Below, piece after piece: positions 1 to 15,200 of a stretch of 64,000 nucleotides of DNA. A program made the translations under genes and the position numbers. The notes below the pieces were generated by a model that had not been told where the DNA came from, searched no databases, and saw only the letters and a program-made list of their open reading frames with translations. How positions within the stretch are numbered: position 1 is the first letter of the stretch; each line of letters starts with the position of its first letter. This DNA comes from Sympetrum striolatum (Eukaryota > Arthropoda > Insecta > Odonata > Libellulidae), in contig OX388343.1 of assembly GCA_947579665.1 (NCBI GenBank), positions 92,484,254 through 92,548,253 on the forward strand, written 5' to 3'.

Positions 1-309
1 ATATTTGCAACAAGAAAATATAAATTTCATTTCCTCACTACTTAAATGTTTTCCAAGAAGTGTGGCTAACATGGGTAAAAAACTGGTCTATCCTTAATCT
101 CTATCCATCAAAACAAATATAGTTCTGCAGAAGATATTATCATCAAAATGTCCATTCTAAAGTTTTTCAATTAATACATTACGTTTAATTTTTAATATAA
201 TTAATATTATGTTTTAGGCTATCAGAGATAATAAGGATAGTTGCAAAATATATTTTACATGTGATAAACCAAAAAATTGAGGATTTTTATTCTTCATGAG
301 GTGATAGTA

Positions 310-327
310 TAGGTAGGTAGGTAGGTA
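310..327. repeat. (TAGG)n microsatellite
   Basis: Four perfect TAGG units plus TA, in the last visible intron of Dctn1. The rest of 1-405 shows nothing recognisable. Confidence 0.8.
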
Positions 328-405
328 CCATTAAATGCAATAGCTGTCATTTACTGAATACACCATAAATCTCTTTTCCATGATAATGTCATTTCAATAA
401 CTTAC

Positions 406-3400
406 CTGCAATTCTTGAATTTTAGACTGTAGCTGCCGTACTTTCATTTGCTCTGCTATTAAGTGATATGCAGGTGATGTTTTCTCCAACGTAGGAATAG
501 TTCCAGGCTTTCTTCCACTGATGTCCACAACTTTAGGGCATGCCATCCTATGCCTTAATTCCTTGAAAAATAAAGGGTTTAACAACTTATTCTCCTTCCG
601 AGGAAAAAGATTTGATAAGGAAACAAGCATCACAATTTCAGAGACAAAAGTTAACAAGATTATGAGCTAAAAGAAGGATATGGCTATGCTAAATTGGATA
701 CATATTCAGATCCAATCTGATGATGAAAGACTGGCCCAACTGTCAGAAAGAACGCACACTCTGAAGTCCTTTGTATGTATGTAGGTATGTATGAATTAAT
801 GTGCTAACATTGTTAAAACACAACCTGTCCCATAATGTCAGATCAGTAGGATGTCAATTGGAGCAGCCACTATTGTTACAAGCATGATCGAACCAATGAT
901 TTTTCACAAAGCTTTTGAAAAAATACAATTTTGCATTTTCTCTGCCTTTTCAATAGATATTTCAGTAGTGATAGTAGTTAGGTTAGAGGTTGCATCAAAA
1001 GGATAGGTTATTTGCACCACAAACAGAAATTGAGATCTTCAAGCAGAATGAAAGTAAAAGGCTAGGTTCGAATTATACAGTTATCATTTGTATAGAGTTA
1101 TGAAAATTATCTGCAGGAATTTGGGCTTCTATTAAGATAATTATATTTGGTTTATAAGTTTAGAGTCTTTTGAAAACTTGATTATCTACCTTATAAACCT
1201 TTTGTCATCATAAAAGTGCCATATTACCATAAAATGTCTTTCAGGTTTCCCTTAATGTTTAGTCTCTCTCGTGAGGCCTGGTATTTCTCAGATCAAGATA
1301 TGTTTGACTGTTAGTGGCTCTCTGCAGGTACGACAAAAAGAGGTTCCTTCGTCTGTGTGAATACATAGGAGTGTGTGAGGGAACAGTGCCCAATCCTGAG
1401 GCAATTAACTTCTTCCCTGCAACATTCCCTGCCCCATGATATTAAACCATCTTTCACAGATTTAAGCTCTATCAAGTAGTATCTCTGGGAATTGAACAAA
1501 CTCACTACCTCTACACAATAATTAGTGAAATTTGTTTTCCTGGTGGGTCTTCTTACTCTTCAATCAATGCTGGTGTAATATCTCTATACTAAATATTTGG
1601 AACAAGGTATCAACCAAGCTTATCACCATGGTAGCAATATTTTATCTTGATATAAATGAAACACTTTGAAAGGCAACTGAAGGTTATCTGATTTCAAGGA
1701 CTAAAGACAAAAGTTACTTCACCTACTAATCTGACTTAATCAATTAATTCATCATTTTAAATCTGCCCACGCCTTTTGTTGCTTCATCTCCCTTTTGCTT
1801 CGACTTCCAAAATTGAATTTAAAGGGTTAAAGCCAACAAGAAGTCCACCCATGAATGACATGATTCCTTTCATTTTGCAATTGCATTGCTACCTGAAGTT
1901 GCAGAATATTTTTATTTTGAACTTTTTTAAAGTATATATCAACTTTAGATGTATTTAAAATAATCTATCTGAGCCTTAAAATGTGCTTAACTTATTATTT
2001 TAAAAGAAAAAGTATCTAAAAATAAATCACACAAGTTAGCCTGCTTATAAGCCCAAATAAAATTTAGTCAGCAAATAAGCACATTCAAGCAGTTGAGCTG
2101 CTTTCAGGTATTCTTCAGAAATCTCATAATTATCACCCATATTGAGCCACTTTTGGTCAAACAACTTACATAACATTTACTTATAAACAGCATCCTTTGA
2201 ATTTGCCCAGTGGTAACAGAAAACCCACTAATAAAACATGTTGGTTTGAATTTACTACGCTGGGAAAGTATGCCAAAGGATAATATTCCCATTTGTATAT
2301 TATATATCTTAAATAATTATTTAATGAATATAGATATTTTTCCAGGATTCTATATAGATATTAATTCTACCATCAAGTCCACTTTTCTTGAGGAAAGAAG
2401 CTCTCCATGGCATTGAGGTGTAAATTCTAACTGTATAAATTATAAATTTATATTGTATTGATTGGTTAAAAAACCATTTGGTCTTCTAAATATATCATTT
2501 TAAGAAGGTGAAACACATGAGCTCTAGACCATATAGAGGAAAGGAAAGATTGTGTCAGGAGTAGATCATCTATGGACACAGAGTTAGAGAGTGGTTAGAC
2601 TCTCTTTGTATCCAGATTCTAAGTTTAGATCAAAATATACATCCAATGTAAGTGCAGCTTAAAGTAGCTAACCTGCAAAGTTGCCACTGTTTCTCTCTCC
2701 AAGTCTGATAGTCGATCAGAAGTTATCTTCTTTGGAACCTTAAGAGAGAAATATAACAATTAAGATTATTCTCTTTATAAAAAAATATTTTCAAATAATC
2801 TTAGTAGATATTTAAAATTTATTATTTTTATATTAAGAAATATGCATAACCATCATCATCAAATTTCATTTATTATTAACAATGTGCTATTTAGCAAAAC
2901 ATTATGCATCATGATCTTAAATAAATATTTTTAATAAGTTAAGCATTTAATTAATAAGAAAAATATAGATCACTTTTGCATAAGAAAATACAAAAGATTG
3001 CCATAACTAATCAAGTATAAGATAATAATAATGGATACAAGGATCACTAACACTGAAACACTCATCAAAGAGATTACAAATTTAGATGGTTTTTAAGAAA
3101 CAGTGAAATAAAATAAGAAATGGATGCCAAAAATGTTAACAAGTGAATCAATAGTGAAAAAGTTAACACTCAAGCAATAATTTCCTCTGGACAGCAAAGC
3201 ATCTCAAGCTATTTAAGAACTGTGATTCTTTATTATCTAAAAAGTAAATCTCATACCTTTAGAGGTGGCAATTTTTGGAACCTATCCCATGATAGCTTCA
3301 TCTGCAGTTGCTTTTTCTCTTCAATCTCATTCTGCAGTGCCATGCGTAAACTCTGAACTTGCTGCACCAACATAGGCGAGTCTCGGACAGCAGATGCCAG

Positions 3401-6054
3401 AATTGGACCTGAACTCTGCAATCCAGGTGAACCAACCATCCCAGTACTGTGGACTCCAACATATCCAGCTCCTGTGGGAGACGCAGCCGTTGCAGCAGCA
3501 CTTTTGGCCACTTCCATGTGAGCTTTCTTGGTCACAAGTTTGAGCTTGTCTTTCAACTCTCCTCTTTCTGTTTCAAGACAGTCTATATCTGCCTGCAGGT
3601 GATCCATTGTCTCCTCGAATTCTTTCTCTTTACGTTTCAGGAGTGCCTTGGAATCTTCAAGTTTCCTCTATAAAAAATAAGGATTTAGTATGAGAATCAC
3701 AAAAATATCATATTTATTCTAAAATAATTTGTCATTGAATGTAGTGTGCACCCTAAATTATCAGAGTATCAGAAATAGAACATCATTTGACCAAAAATCT
3801 AATGTGCTCCTTAAGACATGCAGTCATGACCTTAAACAGCATTGTATACATGAATATGAAATACCCATAGTCTTCCACACCAAACCTTCTATCTTATATA
3901 GGGAATTTATAGAAATGAACTAGATGAATGAATTTGTGTCATATAAAACAGCTATTTCAATTAATGTTTGCATAAGAAGGAAGAAACTCAGTTTCCACCA
4001 TAGTCAATAAATCTATCAGTATATTACTCATCATCACTAACACCATCACTGGCAGAGATGGTTTCTGCCCTGAAATCCAAATCATAATCCAATTGATGGC
4101 ATCCTCATATCTTCACTACCATCAAGTGCACTGGAGATGCAAATTTTTTTAATGCTTCTACAACTACAGAGAAACCCCTCTACAAGGGACAGTCTCGGGG
4201 CCTTGGTATTTGTCAGTAGCTGAGAGGTGTCCGCTAAAGAGGGTTATTGTCTAAACTATATACTTCTGGTCGGTACATTATGAAACTGTCTGTTAGGAGG
4301 GGTGTACATTGTAATAGGGTGTCCGTTAGGGGGGGTTTAACTGTATTTGTTTTAGGATGGCTTTCCAGGCTTTGGAAGCCTAGTAAGCAACAACAATAGG
4401 TTCAGCATGTCGGATTTTTCCACAGGGTGTCAGATTCCTGTCTGGGTCAAATCTCATGCTATTTGCTGTTGCTCACTTTCCCTTTGAACCATGCTGAAAT
4501 CTGATGAATGCAAAAACAGACATCATTCCCGATGGAATGACAAAAAGGTTGCCGCCAAGGAAGAATATTTTCTTCTTTACTTCGTCAGCCAGGTGACAGC
4601 AAAATACTTCCAAACAAAAGATTGAAAGCAAATTCAAATGGACTTCTAGAGAAAGTCTAGACTTCTAGGCAGTTAATAGCCCTTCAGTCATCAATTCTTC
4701 CTTTATTCAACCTTTTCCTTAGTTTCCCACAATGACATCTTTGGAAAAAGTCTCTTATTTGCCTTTTTTCTCGGGGCATATTTTCCTTTTGAAAATCAAG
4801 AACGAAGTTAGTTTGTGTCCATTGACAGTAATTGCTAGCATAACCATCACTCATTGCTTTTCACAGCCAAACTGTATTGGAACTTCTTTCTTTCCTTCCT
4901 CTTTTACATTAATTGATCTAAGTATTCAGGGGTGTGACTTTCAACAAAATAAACACTAAATAAGTATGTAATAAACATATAGATCTTTCAAAACAACGTT
5001 CATCAAAAGTACCCAGCCCAAGAATAATGGTAAAGTGTACATAAAATATTATTAAATAATTACAATTCAAAGTTCTACATTTCATAAGTTCTGATTTCCA
5101 ATCTTTTTAACTAAAATTTGGGAAATAAGTTATCAGTGATTAAAATGTCACCTTTATCCAAAAGACTAAAACACAAAAATTACATGGTAAAAATTTACAA
5201 GTCTTAAGGATAAATAACTCACAATGAAAGTTTTGCAAGCACAATGCAAGAAAGAAAAATGATAACTTTCTGATTAAACATTGATCTTTCATTTGCAATA
5301 TTGGCCTACAGAATTATGATACTATTGCAGAAAATTTATGATATGCCATATTTCTCAGGATCAAGGACACCAGTTTTAGGAAGCAAAATTTTTGAAAATA
5401 AGTTTTGTTTGGATTGAAAAGCAAGATAGTTACGCAGGTGATTCATGACAATAACATATGTATCAGGAGTGGATTACTGTTTTTCTACGCACTACAACAC
5501 ATTAAAATGATGCAATTTTGCAATGTGTAATGCAGATAACCTTCTTGTAGTACTAGTATTAATTTAACAAAAATGTAACCTTCGGCTTCAAAGATGCATT
5601 GCAATTTTGAGACACTTATTTCAGTTAAAAAACCAACCTCAACCTCAACACCATAAAATACGGTACTTCATATTTCAACAAAATATAAGCAGTTTTTGAT
5701 TGGAACCCATGGAATTCTATCCAACGTTAAGAATGTATACATCTAAGTAGTTCATTATATGATTTTACAGGTGTAGTCTAATATTGCAAAGTAGATATTC
5801 AAAAGCAACCTATTTTTTAAGCATACCTCCAACTTTTCAACAGCCATACTGTAGTCTTTGGTCACATTTCCAAGCTTCTTCTCAGCTAATTCCTTACGTA
5901 CAACCATTTCACTAAGTTCCTCTTGTTTGCCCTTAAGAGCACGCTTCAACTCGCGTAGGTCCTCATCCCGGGACACCAAGCGTTGTTGCAGCTGTCTAGC
6001 CTCCTCCAGTTCCCGTCTAATAGCTTGTGCTCTCACAGTAAGAGGTGCAACAAT
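406..6054 (-). CDS. Dctn1: Dctn1 exons coding second coiled coil and C-terminal tail
   Basis: Four exons: 5827-6054, 3257-3667, 2673-2738 and 406-561. The first two code a coiled coil ([20 protein letters not shown], then [20 protein letters not shown]) followed by an Ala/Gly/Ser-rich break ([18 protein letters not shown]). The 66-nt exon codes [20 protein letters not shown]. The last visible exon codes a VVDI motif and [20 protein letters not shown]. Only a short C-terminal piece should be missing. Confidence 0.93.
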
Positions 6055-9000
6055 CTGCAAATATTTATATCACAAAGATGCATCAGCTTAAATTCTACAT
6101 CAAAACTGCATAATAACTAATATAATCTGTTGCCTTATTTTTCATAAGACTAATAAAAATAAAACAAAGATATGCAGCAAAATTCTAAATCTAAAAATTG
6201 ATGTTTTACAGGAAATTTAATAAGCAATACTGTACTATGAGTTAGCTTCAAATAAATCATTTCCAAGTTGCCAAGGTTCAAATTTCTTGTGCACAGGCTT
6301 AAGTGAAAAATCACCTTCTTAGCTTCTTGGCTGGGTGCTATTCCACCAAACTCCAAGTCCTTCAGTGTTTGAACTGACATTCCTATGCTGGAGGAAACAT
6401 ACTCTAAAGATGATCGAAGGCGTTCCACTGGACTTCCATCAGTGGTTTCCACTTCATCACTACCAAAATGACTCTCAAAGGCACTTTCAACAGCAACAGC
6501 AGCTAACTCAATGAACTTTTCACCAGAAACTTTTCCCTTGTCTGATACTGAAAAATTTAATTTGAATGAGTATTAATTGAACAGGAGACTGCTTCGTAAT
6601 AATACTAATAACTTTATTGCACAGGATCATGCCCTTACATAAATAGTTTGCAATTGCAGTTACATTAAAAAGAAAGTGCGCAAAGTAAAATTAAGACTTA
6701 AAAGCAAATAAATAAATACCTAAATCTAAAAAATTCACAGAATTAAAATTTAAGTAAAATTTCCAGAACAATCATAAATACAAATGTAACAAAGAGTAAA
6801 GCATTACACAATGTAAAGGCAGAAACGCTGATTAAATGACTGTAGACTGATAAAAAAATGCCTATAATAGAATACAAGATAATACTAAAAGACACAAAAT
6901 AATGTTTCGCCAAAGCTTAATTACTCCATTTTTAAGGTAGGCAATGACAGGTAAGACAGATAATTCAGTTTCAATGTTAGTTACACTATAATCACACATC
7001 ACTATAATGAGAGGAAAAAAATAAATGGCATTCCTATTAGCGTATGGAATATTGAAAGTTTGCTTGTTTCCTGTAAATTCAGATGGAATGTTTACGAGAA
7101 TTTTCTTGAACAGAATAGGACAAATTAAATAATTGTTTAATGAGTGGTAAAGGAAAATTAGGTGTATTTGTGGTGTCAACCCTGACCTAGTTCACTTCTA
7201 CTTAAGAGTGCATGCGAGGTTTGGAAACTGTTCCAGGATTTTTGATGCTGTGAATGATGAATAATCCTAAAACTTTGCCTCTAGCAATTCAGATTAGAAA
7301 CAATTTTTTTCTGCACCAAATTTAGCAGAATCTAACTGACATTCATACGTAAAATTATGGGAAGACAGGCAAAATGTTTACTTATTTATCAAAACTTTTA
7401 TAATGATGCAACTAATTTTGGTTTGTAATATTTTTTAACAGTATTTTCCAAGTAATTTCCCATTTTAGGAACAGAAACTACATCAGACATATCTTCCAAA
7501 TTATTATCACTTGAACTAAAGAAGCAGTAGGTACTCACCTGTAAGAAATACACCTTTGAAGTTACTGCACAAGATTAGTAGAGTATGAATTGAGTGAATA
7601 TAAGTAAGACTAAGAAAAATTTACCATCTTTGGAAAAATAAGATGGAGTTGAGCTTTATATCAATGCAATCAATAATCAATCAATTATAAGGCATACACT
7701 TAATATACAGCAATATTTGATTTTCAAATCTCATGTCACAATCAGAATTTAAGCGATTTAAACCGTAAGAACGTAATACACGTGGACTACCAGTTCTTAC
7801 TACGATCCTGGAACTGGTATTCCTAATTCGGAACTAGTTCGTTACAGGTTTTATCGACCTGCGAATGGGGGACTAACCATCAGAATTCGGTTCTGAACTC
7901 TCAGCGAACAACCAAGATCATCAAACGCTGCAGTTCTAAACTGATTATGAACTGTCTCCATGAATACAGCTATTATGTTAGCTGTTTTATATCCAGTGTT
8001 CAGTGACTGCAGATCCAGTTGTTGTGTAATTACAATTGACTACCAAGGAGAATGATGTTCCAGAATTGGTGTAACCATAGAGCAGAAAAGTAACATATGA
8101 CAAGTGATGCTGCAGAATTCTTTAGTAAATCAGAAGATAAAACAAAGCATCTTGAGTGCTTTTTAAGAGATCCAACTAATATGCAAATAGAAATTCATTT
8201 TGGTATCAAAGTAGACACACATTTTAGCATCTTAGTAGTAAATCTGAGAAACCAATGGCCCTGCATACAGGAACACAGCCAATAAACAACTAAAATTGAA
8301 TGGAAGCTTAGAGTAAGTAATATCACTACCATTAGGAATGAATGAAGATCCCTATGGTTGAGTAAGCACCAATTAGGTACTTAATCTTTCTAAGGAGATT
8401 GGTTGTTCAATACAGCTGACCTGATCATTGATAATATGAAATTGTGGCTTTTGACTTTTAGGTTATCTTCATACTCATCAATTGGATTTTTTATAAGGAC
8501 CAATGCAATTATCTAAATAGACTAATAAGATAGGTCAGAATACTAATAAACACCACTGTTAGTTAAAACAGGGATTAAAAGTTCATTATTTCTTGATACA
8601 TATAAAGTAAAATAAATATTATGTGTAATGTATTAAAATTCTCTCACCTCCCTGGCTTGATATTTGCAAAGCTACTGACTTCTTCAATGACCGCAATGCT
8701 GAAAGAGTTTTATACATATGTGCTATACTTTTCAGGAGAGATTCAGTGACATTGTTTGGAGATTCTTGCATAGCTGCTAAGCGTTGCATCTGCCACAAAC
8801 TTTTTCGTATTACCTCTACACCTTCTCCCCAATGAGACATCATCTTGACAAACTCATGTTTATCTCCTTGCTGGGAAAAGAGAACATAAACAACTAAAAT
8901 TACAGCCAATTGAAGAAAACTAAAATAACTCAAAATCACATAACTAATAATTTCAATTATTTCTTTTGATTCTTCAGGGAAGTATTAGTAAACCACCCCA

Positions 9001-9189
9001 ACATTGTAGTAAGTAGAGTGATATTACTTAAATTACTTTTAATTCTTTAAAGGAAAGATCCAATGAAAAATATGCATAAAACTATAAGAGCTGAATTTAC
9101 TTTCATGATATTTTCTAGCATGATAGATCAATGCAGTCTTAAGCAATTCGCATAAGTTACTCATGATAGAAAACAATTGATCACTTAAA

Positions 9190-9220
<31 letters not shown>

Positions 9221-12200
9221 CCGTCTTTTTTTGGGCGAATTTTAGCCTAGGAAGGCTATTCCTCCAATTAACCCCTTTTCTTAATTTTATTGTTTTTTTT
9301 TTTTTTTTTTTTGCATTTTCATTTTATTAATATCACACACACAACATACACAGACAACCATTCCCTAACCGGAAAAATCCGATTAGCCGGGATTCGAACC
9401 CGGGACCGTGAGGTTGGAGCGTTAACGAGTTAGCACGTTAACCACTCCGCCACCACGGCCGGTAATGCCAAGCAATGTATAACACAACAACACAATTAGT
9501 ATTTCTCGTGAGAAAAGTGTGGAATATCTTGACAAATATACAATTTATATATTTACAATAAAGAAGAAATTTCTACAAGGTCATTAGATTTAACTGTCAT
9601 ATTCTAATGATCATAAATTAAAGATAAGTAAATTTCTAAGTAGGGACTCACCTCAACTAACATGGAAATTACTTTTACATCAGATAACACTGCATCACAA
9701 CCAGCAGCAAGAGCACGAGAACAGTCCTGGGTCACCTTCTGGTCAATTTCTGTAGTTCCAATATGAATGTTATACAAGACTACAAAGTAAGCTGCACATT
9801 TTTCAACTCCATCAAGTGCTGTGTTTTCATCAAGCTAAAAAGATATAACAAATAGCATAAGAGTTACAGGGAACAAATTAACCATCACTAAATTAAAAAG
9901 GCTATCATATACATGAATAAGCCTATGGCAGATGAGAGAAATTATAACTTGCCTGATCCTTCTTGAGGAGATCTAAGAGACCATCCAAAGCTTTTTCCTG
10001 TGCGGCCATTTCTGGGTAAAGGGTTCCAATTTTCAATAGAACCTCAACACTGCATGTGTTAAATGCATATTCAAATCTATGTAGCATTGTCTAGAAGAAA
10101 AATATTTGAAATTTAATTCACATTTGAAAATTCATCAACAAGAATGAAAATAATCAATGTCACATAATTATCTTCATAATAATTTCTAACAAACATGCCA
10201 TCTACTGTATATTTTCACAGATAAGACGATAATTGAATTTTAAAAAAGGCCACCAAAATTCAGGGTTGTCTTATAGGACGGATACAAAAAAATATTAGAT
10301 TGAAATTTATCTAAATCAAAACTATTATAAAATAAAAAAACACTAAGTATTTAAAACTATTTAGTTATATAAAAATAGTAAAACAATACCAAAACAAAAT
10401 AAATATTAAAAGTTATGTTTATTATTCTACTAATAATCAAGGTCATTACTCAAATGTTTAAAACAGGGAGAATGTTTGCAGCAATTGCAAGACAGATGCA
10501 AGAAATTAAACTTGTTGAATCGAGAAAAATTATGAATAGGGCATAATTCCGAATACACTGTACAGTATTATTATGCAGATGATGATTTATGACCTAAACA
10601 AAATTGATAGGCATTTGATAGTTTTGAGGGCCATCTTGTAGGAATATGCTAAAACTATAAAACTTTGACGAAAATGTATACCTCGTCTTATCTGTAGAAA
10701 TATGTGGTCATTGCATTTATCTCATATAATGAATATCAGATTTTGCAAAGAGTAAAAGCATACATGAATTCTAAATAAATTGTCTACTTTTTTATCACCA
10801 TCATTTAAGTAAAAGTCTTAACCATTAGATAGTAGAGGATGTAAGATAAATGGTAGCGGAAGGACGACTGCTCCAAGGAATGAGACACATGGGTAGCAGC
10901 CTGCTCGGCAGATGTAGGAGTAGTGGGAGCAGCTGCTTGAGGGAATCGGTCGCGCACTTGATTAACTAATATTTCACTTTTGCAGTACATTCGTCCCACT
11001 AGAAGCAATGTCTCAATTGCATCTTGATCACCTGTAAACATTAATGACACATAAATAAATATTTCAATAATTTGAATAAGAATAAGAAACTAACCTACAA
11101 AACGTATTCTAGGTTATAAGAAATTCGGAATAACCAAAACCTAACAGATTTATCTAAAATAAGGAGTTTATCATCAAGTGTTCTCAATTTTCCTCAATTC
11201 GAATACAATCATTGCTTAGGGAAAAAATTCTCTGCCATTTCCAGGTAATTTAAAATCCTAATACACTTCTTATAGTGCTGAGTTAAAAAGATACATCAAT
11301 CCTTCATAAGTGGAAATTCTTTACGCACAATCTTTACTTTAGAATCACGAGCATATGATTTTTCAATAACCGATGCTTTACTTTTGGGGTGTGCTTTACA
11401 TTCAATGGTGCATTATTTTCCAGTATATTGAGTAAAAAATTTAAGAATAGATGACTGCAAATTTATAGTAAAAATTGAGATAACTTCACAGTAAAAAAAA
11501 ACAAATTATTGATATTTTTCATTAATACTTACCCCCACGTATAGCAAAGTTTTCTGGCATGAAAGAAACAACATATTTCACGTGAAGTTCAAGTTGTTGC
11601 ACCTCTACACGAGCAAGTTCTAACTCAAGAGCACGAGCATTGGCTTTGGTATCGGCCAACATCCTTCGTAGATCAGATGCATCATCAGAGTAAGATGGGG
11701 GACCAGAAGGTGGAGCAGCAACACTGGATGGAGGCCCACTTTGAGTCATCAGTTGGTCTCTTAATTCTATTATCTGATCCTGAAGCCTCTGAACTAATGT
11801 ACGGAACTTGCTTATGGTAGAATCACGATCTGCTAATGCTTCCAAAGCCTTGTCTCTTTCTCTCAGAGCCTAAAATTGTTGAAGAATAAATAAACTTAGC
11901 AAAAAAAAGTATAAAAAAGCAATCTGATTTCTGAGATATGTATATATATATATACACACTGAGTTAAACCATATAAATGCATTCGTAGCATTGAGTTCAT
12001 TATGCTGAACTAATTCACTCCATTATTCTCTCTAATGTGAGAAAACACTGCCATTCAACTTCTCGATAAGGTAGAAGTCAAATCAATTTATTATTTTGTT
12101 TCAAATCGCATTAATAATATAGAGTGAAAAAGAAATAAGATTGACTAAATTTCAAACTACTATAACAAAAAATTGAAAACACAACGGACAATTTATCAAC

Positions 12201-15200
12201 ATCCCTGGGTTAATTATTATATTAATACTAAACTAAAATCTACTATCACTATCAATAGCGGTTGAAAAGCTATAAAGACATAGACAGAATAGGAATTAAA
12301 ATGAGTAATTAATACTTTTCTTGTCATTTAAAATGGGATGAACTGTAAACAGATAGAATGGTAATGTTACACTAAATAAGTAAAAGATGAAAATCAAAAT
12401 TTCCTAGGGATTTTATTATTTTCAAAGGAGCATCAATTTATATTACAATATTTACCTCTCTTGTAGCACTTTCAGCCATTTCTAAGTCTTCTCTTAGTTG
12501 CAAATCTAACTCTCTGCTTCCCTCTTGAAGTTGATCATTCATGTCATGAAGAGCTTCCAAATCAGCAACAGCTTCTTCCAATTCAGCAACCTTATCTTCA
12601 AGAGCAAGCTTTGATGCAGTTAAATTTTCAACCATTTGCTCAGCTCCTAAGGCTAAATCCACCTATGTAAACAAACCAAAAAATATTTTAATTATGAACC
12701 AAAAAATTGTTGCCATGGATATAAGAATGCTGAATAAACATTTAACTAATTCATTTAACTATTTAAACATTTAACATATTCATAATTAAAACAATGGCTC
12801 TTAGAGGAATCTATGGTAAGTTAAGTTCTAGTATGAGCTCAATTTTCCAAAGACAGTTTGGTCCGCCATAATTTTAGAAGAAAAAATTCATCATCAATGA
12901 TCATATCCATTATCAGGATCTGACTCAATAAGTGATGAGAATAATAATGCTGAAAAACGACAAAATAAGAGATTGCAGAAGAAATGTATCATGAAGGAAT
13001 TTTCAAATATATATAAAAAAACTAAGCTCAAATATCTCTGAAATGATATATGCTATTAATATAATTATAACAAGTACATGATATATAACTGATAATAATT
13101 GATAAATAGGAATGAAAGAAGAATTATTTTTAAGATTATTTGAATTATTGGTGTTACTGCCGAATTATTTTAACCTAGAATAAAGACTAAAACTCTTGTA
13201 GAACATTTTGTTTGGGTTAACTGTTTTCAGAATTCTTTAAATCATATTGTTTTATTAAGTAACAAATTTTTAAACTGAAAGATTTTTTTTGCTATGAAGG
13301 TAGGAAGACAAGGAGATAAATTTAAAAAAATTAAATACCATGGAAGGAATTCTCTTACTTTGCTCACGTGCCTTAATCAGATATTTCAACGTTTAATTAC
13401 AGGATTTATTTAAGAACAAAGTGATTAGAGGATTTTTCTAAGGAATATTAAAAAGAGTAAATTACTTATATAATAAACATTATAATCATTAATGAAAGAA
13501 TATTGTAAACTCATACTTGCTCATGAAGGTCTCCTATCTGTCGTTCGAGCTCCTCAACACGAGCACTTAACTTTTCTTTTGTGCGACTAAGTTCTGTAAT
13601 TTCTGAGCGCTTCTCATCTGCTTCCTTCTGTAGTTTCTGAAATTCATGTTTCTCATGTGCAGACAAATCTCGCATCCTGAAATATAATCAGAAAGTTCAT
13701 TAAACAGGTGAATAAGAAACAATTTTTAAGGCCACTAATAATATTATCAAGCTTTTCTTACATTTTCATCAAAATAAGTTTTTACACAATCACACTTTAC
13801 ACCTATATTGCACCCCTGGGTTCTCGCATGAAATCAAATCTAAAAACCATAAACAGAAGCATCTCCCCTCCTAACTACCTGAGAGTTATTAGCTTCCTAT
13901 TTCAAGAATATTCGAGAAAGCATCATTAAAGGAGACAAGAATCCTGATGGAAACCATATTTAACTGAGCATGAGGAAGGTTGCACCCAAGGTTGATTAAT
14001 GCCTGTTCTTATGTTGGCAGGTTTCATGCCTCTAACTATATGTTCCTCTACATATTCTTCCTGCCCTCACTTAATCATGACTGGAACATAAAAAAATTTT
14101 GCTATAAATTATAGTGGTTACTATAGAGTTACTTTTATTCTGTCTTCAATTTTCTTCTATCAGTTTACTTTCCATTTAATAAGCTCATTGCTTAGTGCAT
14201 TGCATTGATACCCACCAACAGCCTTCAGCTTTTTCTAAATATATCTCCATCATTAACCCATGCCATGAGGATGACCTCTTAAGAAGTCATGCCACTCACA
14301 AGTACGTAGTAGATTAAAAAGAAAATCATCTATCAGAGGTTATCAAATATACCTAATGAAACAACTTTTATAGAATACTTAAAGGAAAAAACCTACACTA
14401 GAGGATATAACATAAGAAATTAGCGATGTGTAGAATGGGTTAATAGTGTAAAAAAAGGATCTTAGTGACACAGGTTACTCCTTTCACTATAGTCTATTGA
14501 CTCATTCTCAGTCATTTCTGTTACCCAATCAGAACTCCAACACTTCTAGCCTAATTTTACAATGCCAAACAACTGTATTCCAAAGTCTCATGACAAATGG
14601 GTGTTCCACTTTTTATCTAACACATGCATTTCTTCTTCTATCAGTTCATCAACAGAGTCTAGCTCATCCTCAATACGATCGCTTGTGAGCCAGTATACCA
14701 GAATGACACAATGTTTAAACTCCGCTCTTGATTCCACAACTGTTAATTGGTCACTCAACAGATCGGTAGCTATGGATTCTTCCACTCTCTCTGTAGTTAA
14801 TACAGGCCCCCTTCATCTAGTATTTCTTCTACAGAAAACAACTATTTTTACCAAAGTTTTAACTAAAAAAATTTCTTTTATCTTTCCACAATACTTCACA
14901 TAGCCATAATTAATGTTGCATTTCTAAATTTCCTCCAACCTCCTTTTCCTGAATAATGTCTTAACCTTCCAAGTTCCCAACCTAGTCTAGTGGTAATATC
15001 ATCTCTCCTTTTTATGTAGTTTGATGGATAAAAAGTCTGTAAAATAACAACTTCCACCATTGCTATGCTGAGATACACCTTTGCAACAACCTCACTGAGC
15101 TGCAGATACTGTGTAGAGACTAATCTATCCTCTGACCACTACTTATATATCTCTTTGGCAAAGGTGACCCTATCATAGGGAAAAGTTACAGTCAGATTAC

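Noticed and set aside
3449..3673. Plus-strand ORF opposite the Dctn1 exon
   Set aside because: Antisense shadow of the conserved coding exon at 3257-3667.
9360..9465. Possible functional tRNA gene (intact A and B boxes)
   Set aside because: It is followed by a SINE body and A-rich tail, has a related copy at 20 kb with the same non-tRNA 3' part, and the acceptor stem does not close; it is a tRNA-derived SINE.
14588..15078. Minus-strand ORFs in a Dctn1 intron (acidic 65-codon frame and neighbour) as an exon or nested gene
   Set aside because: The surrounding exons join in phase without them and no family similarity is visible; may be an old repeat.
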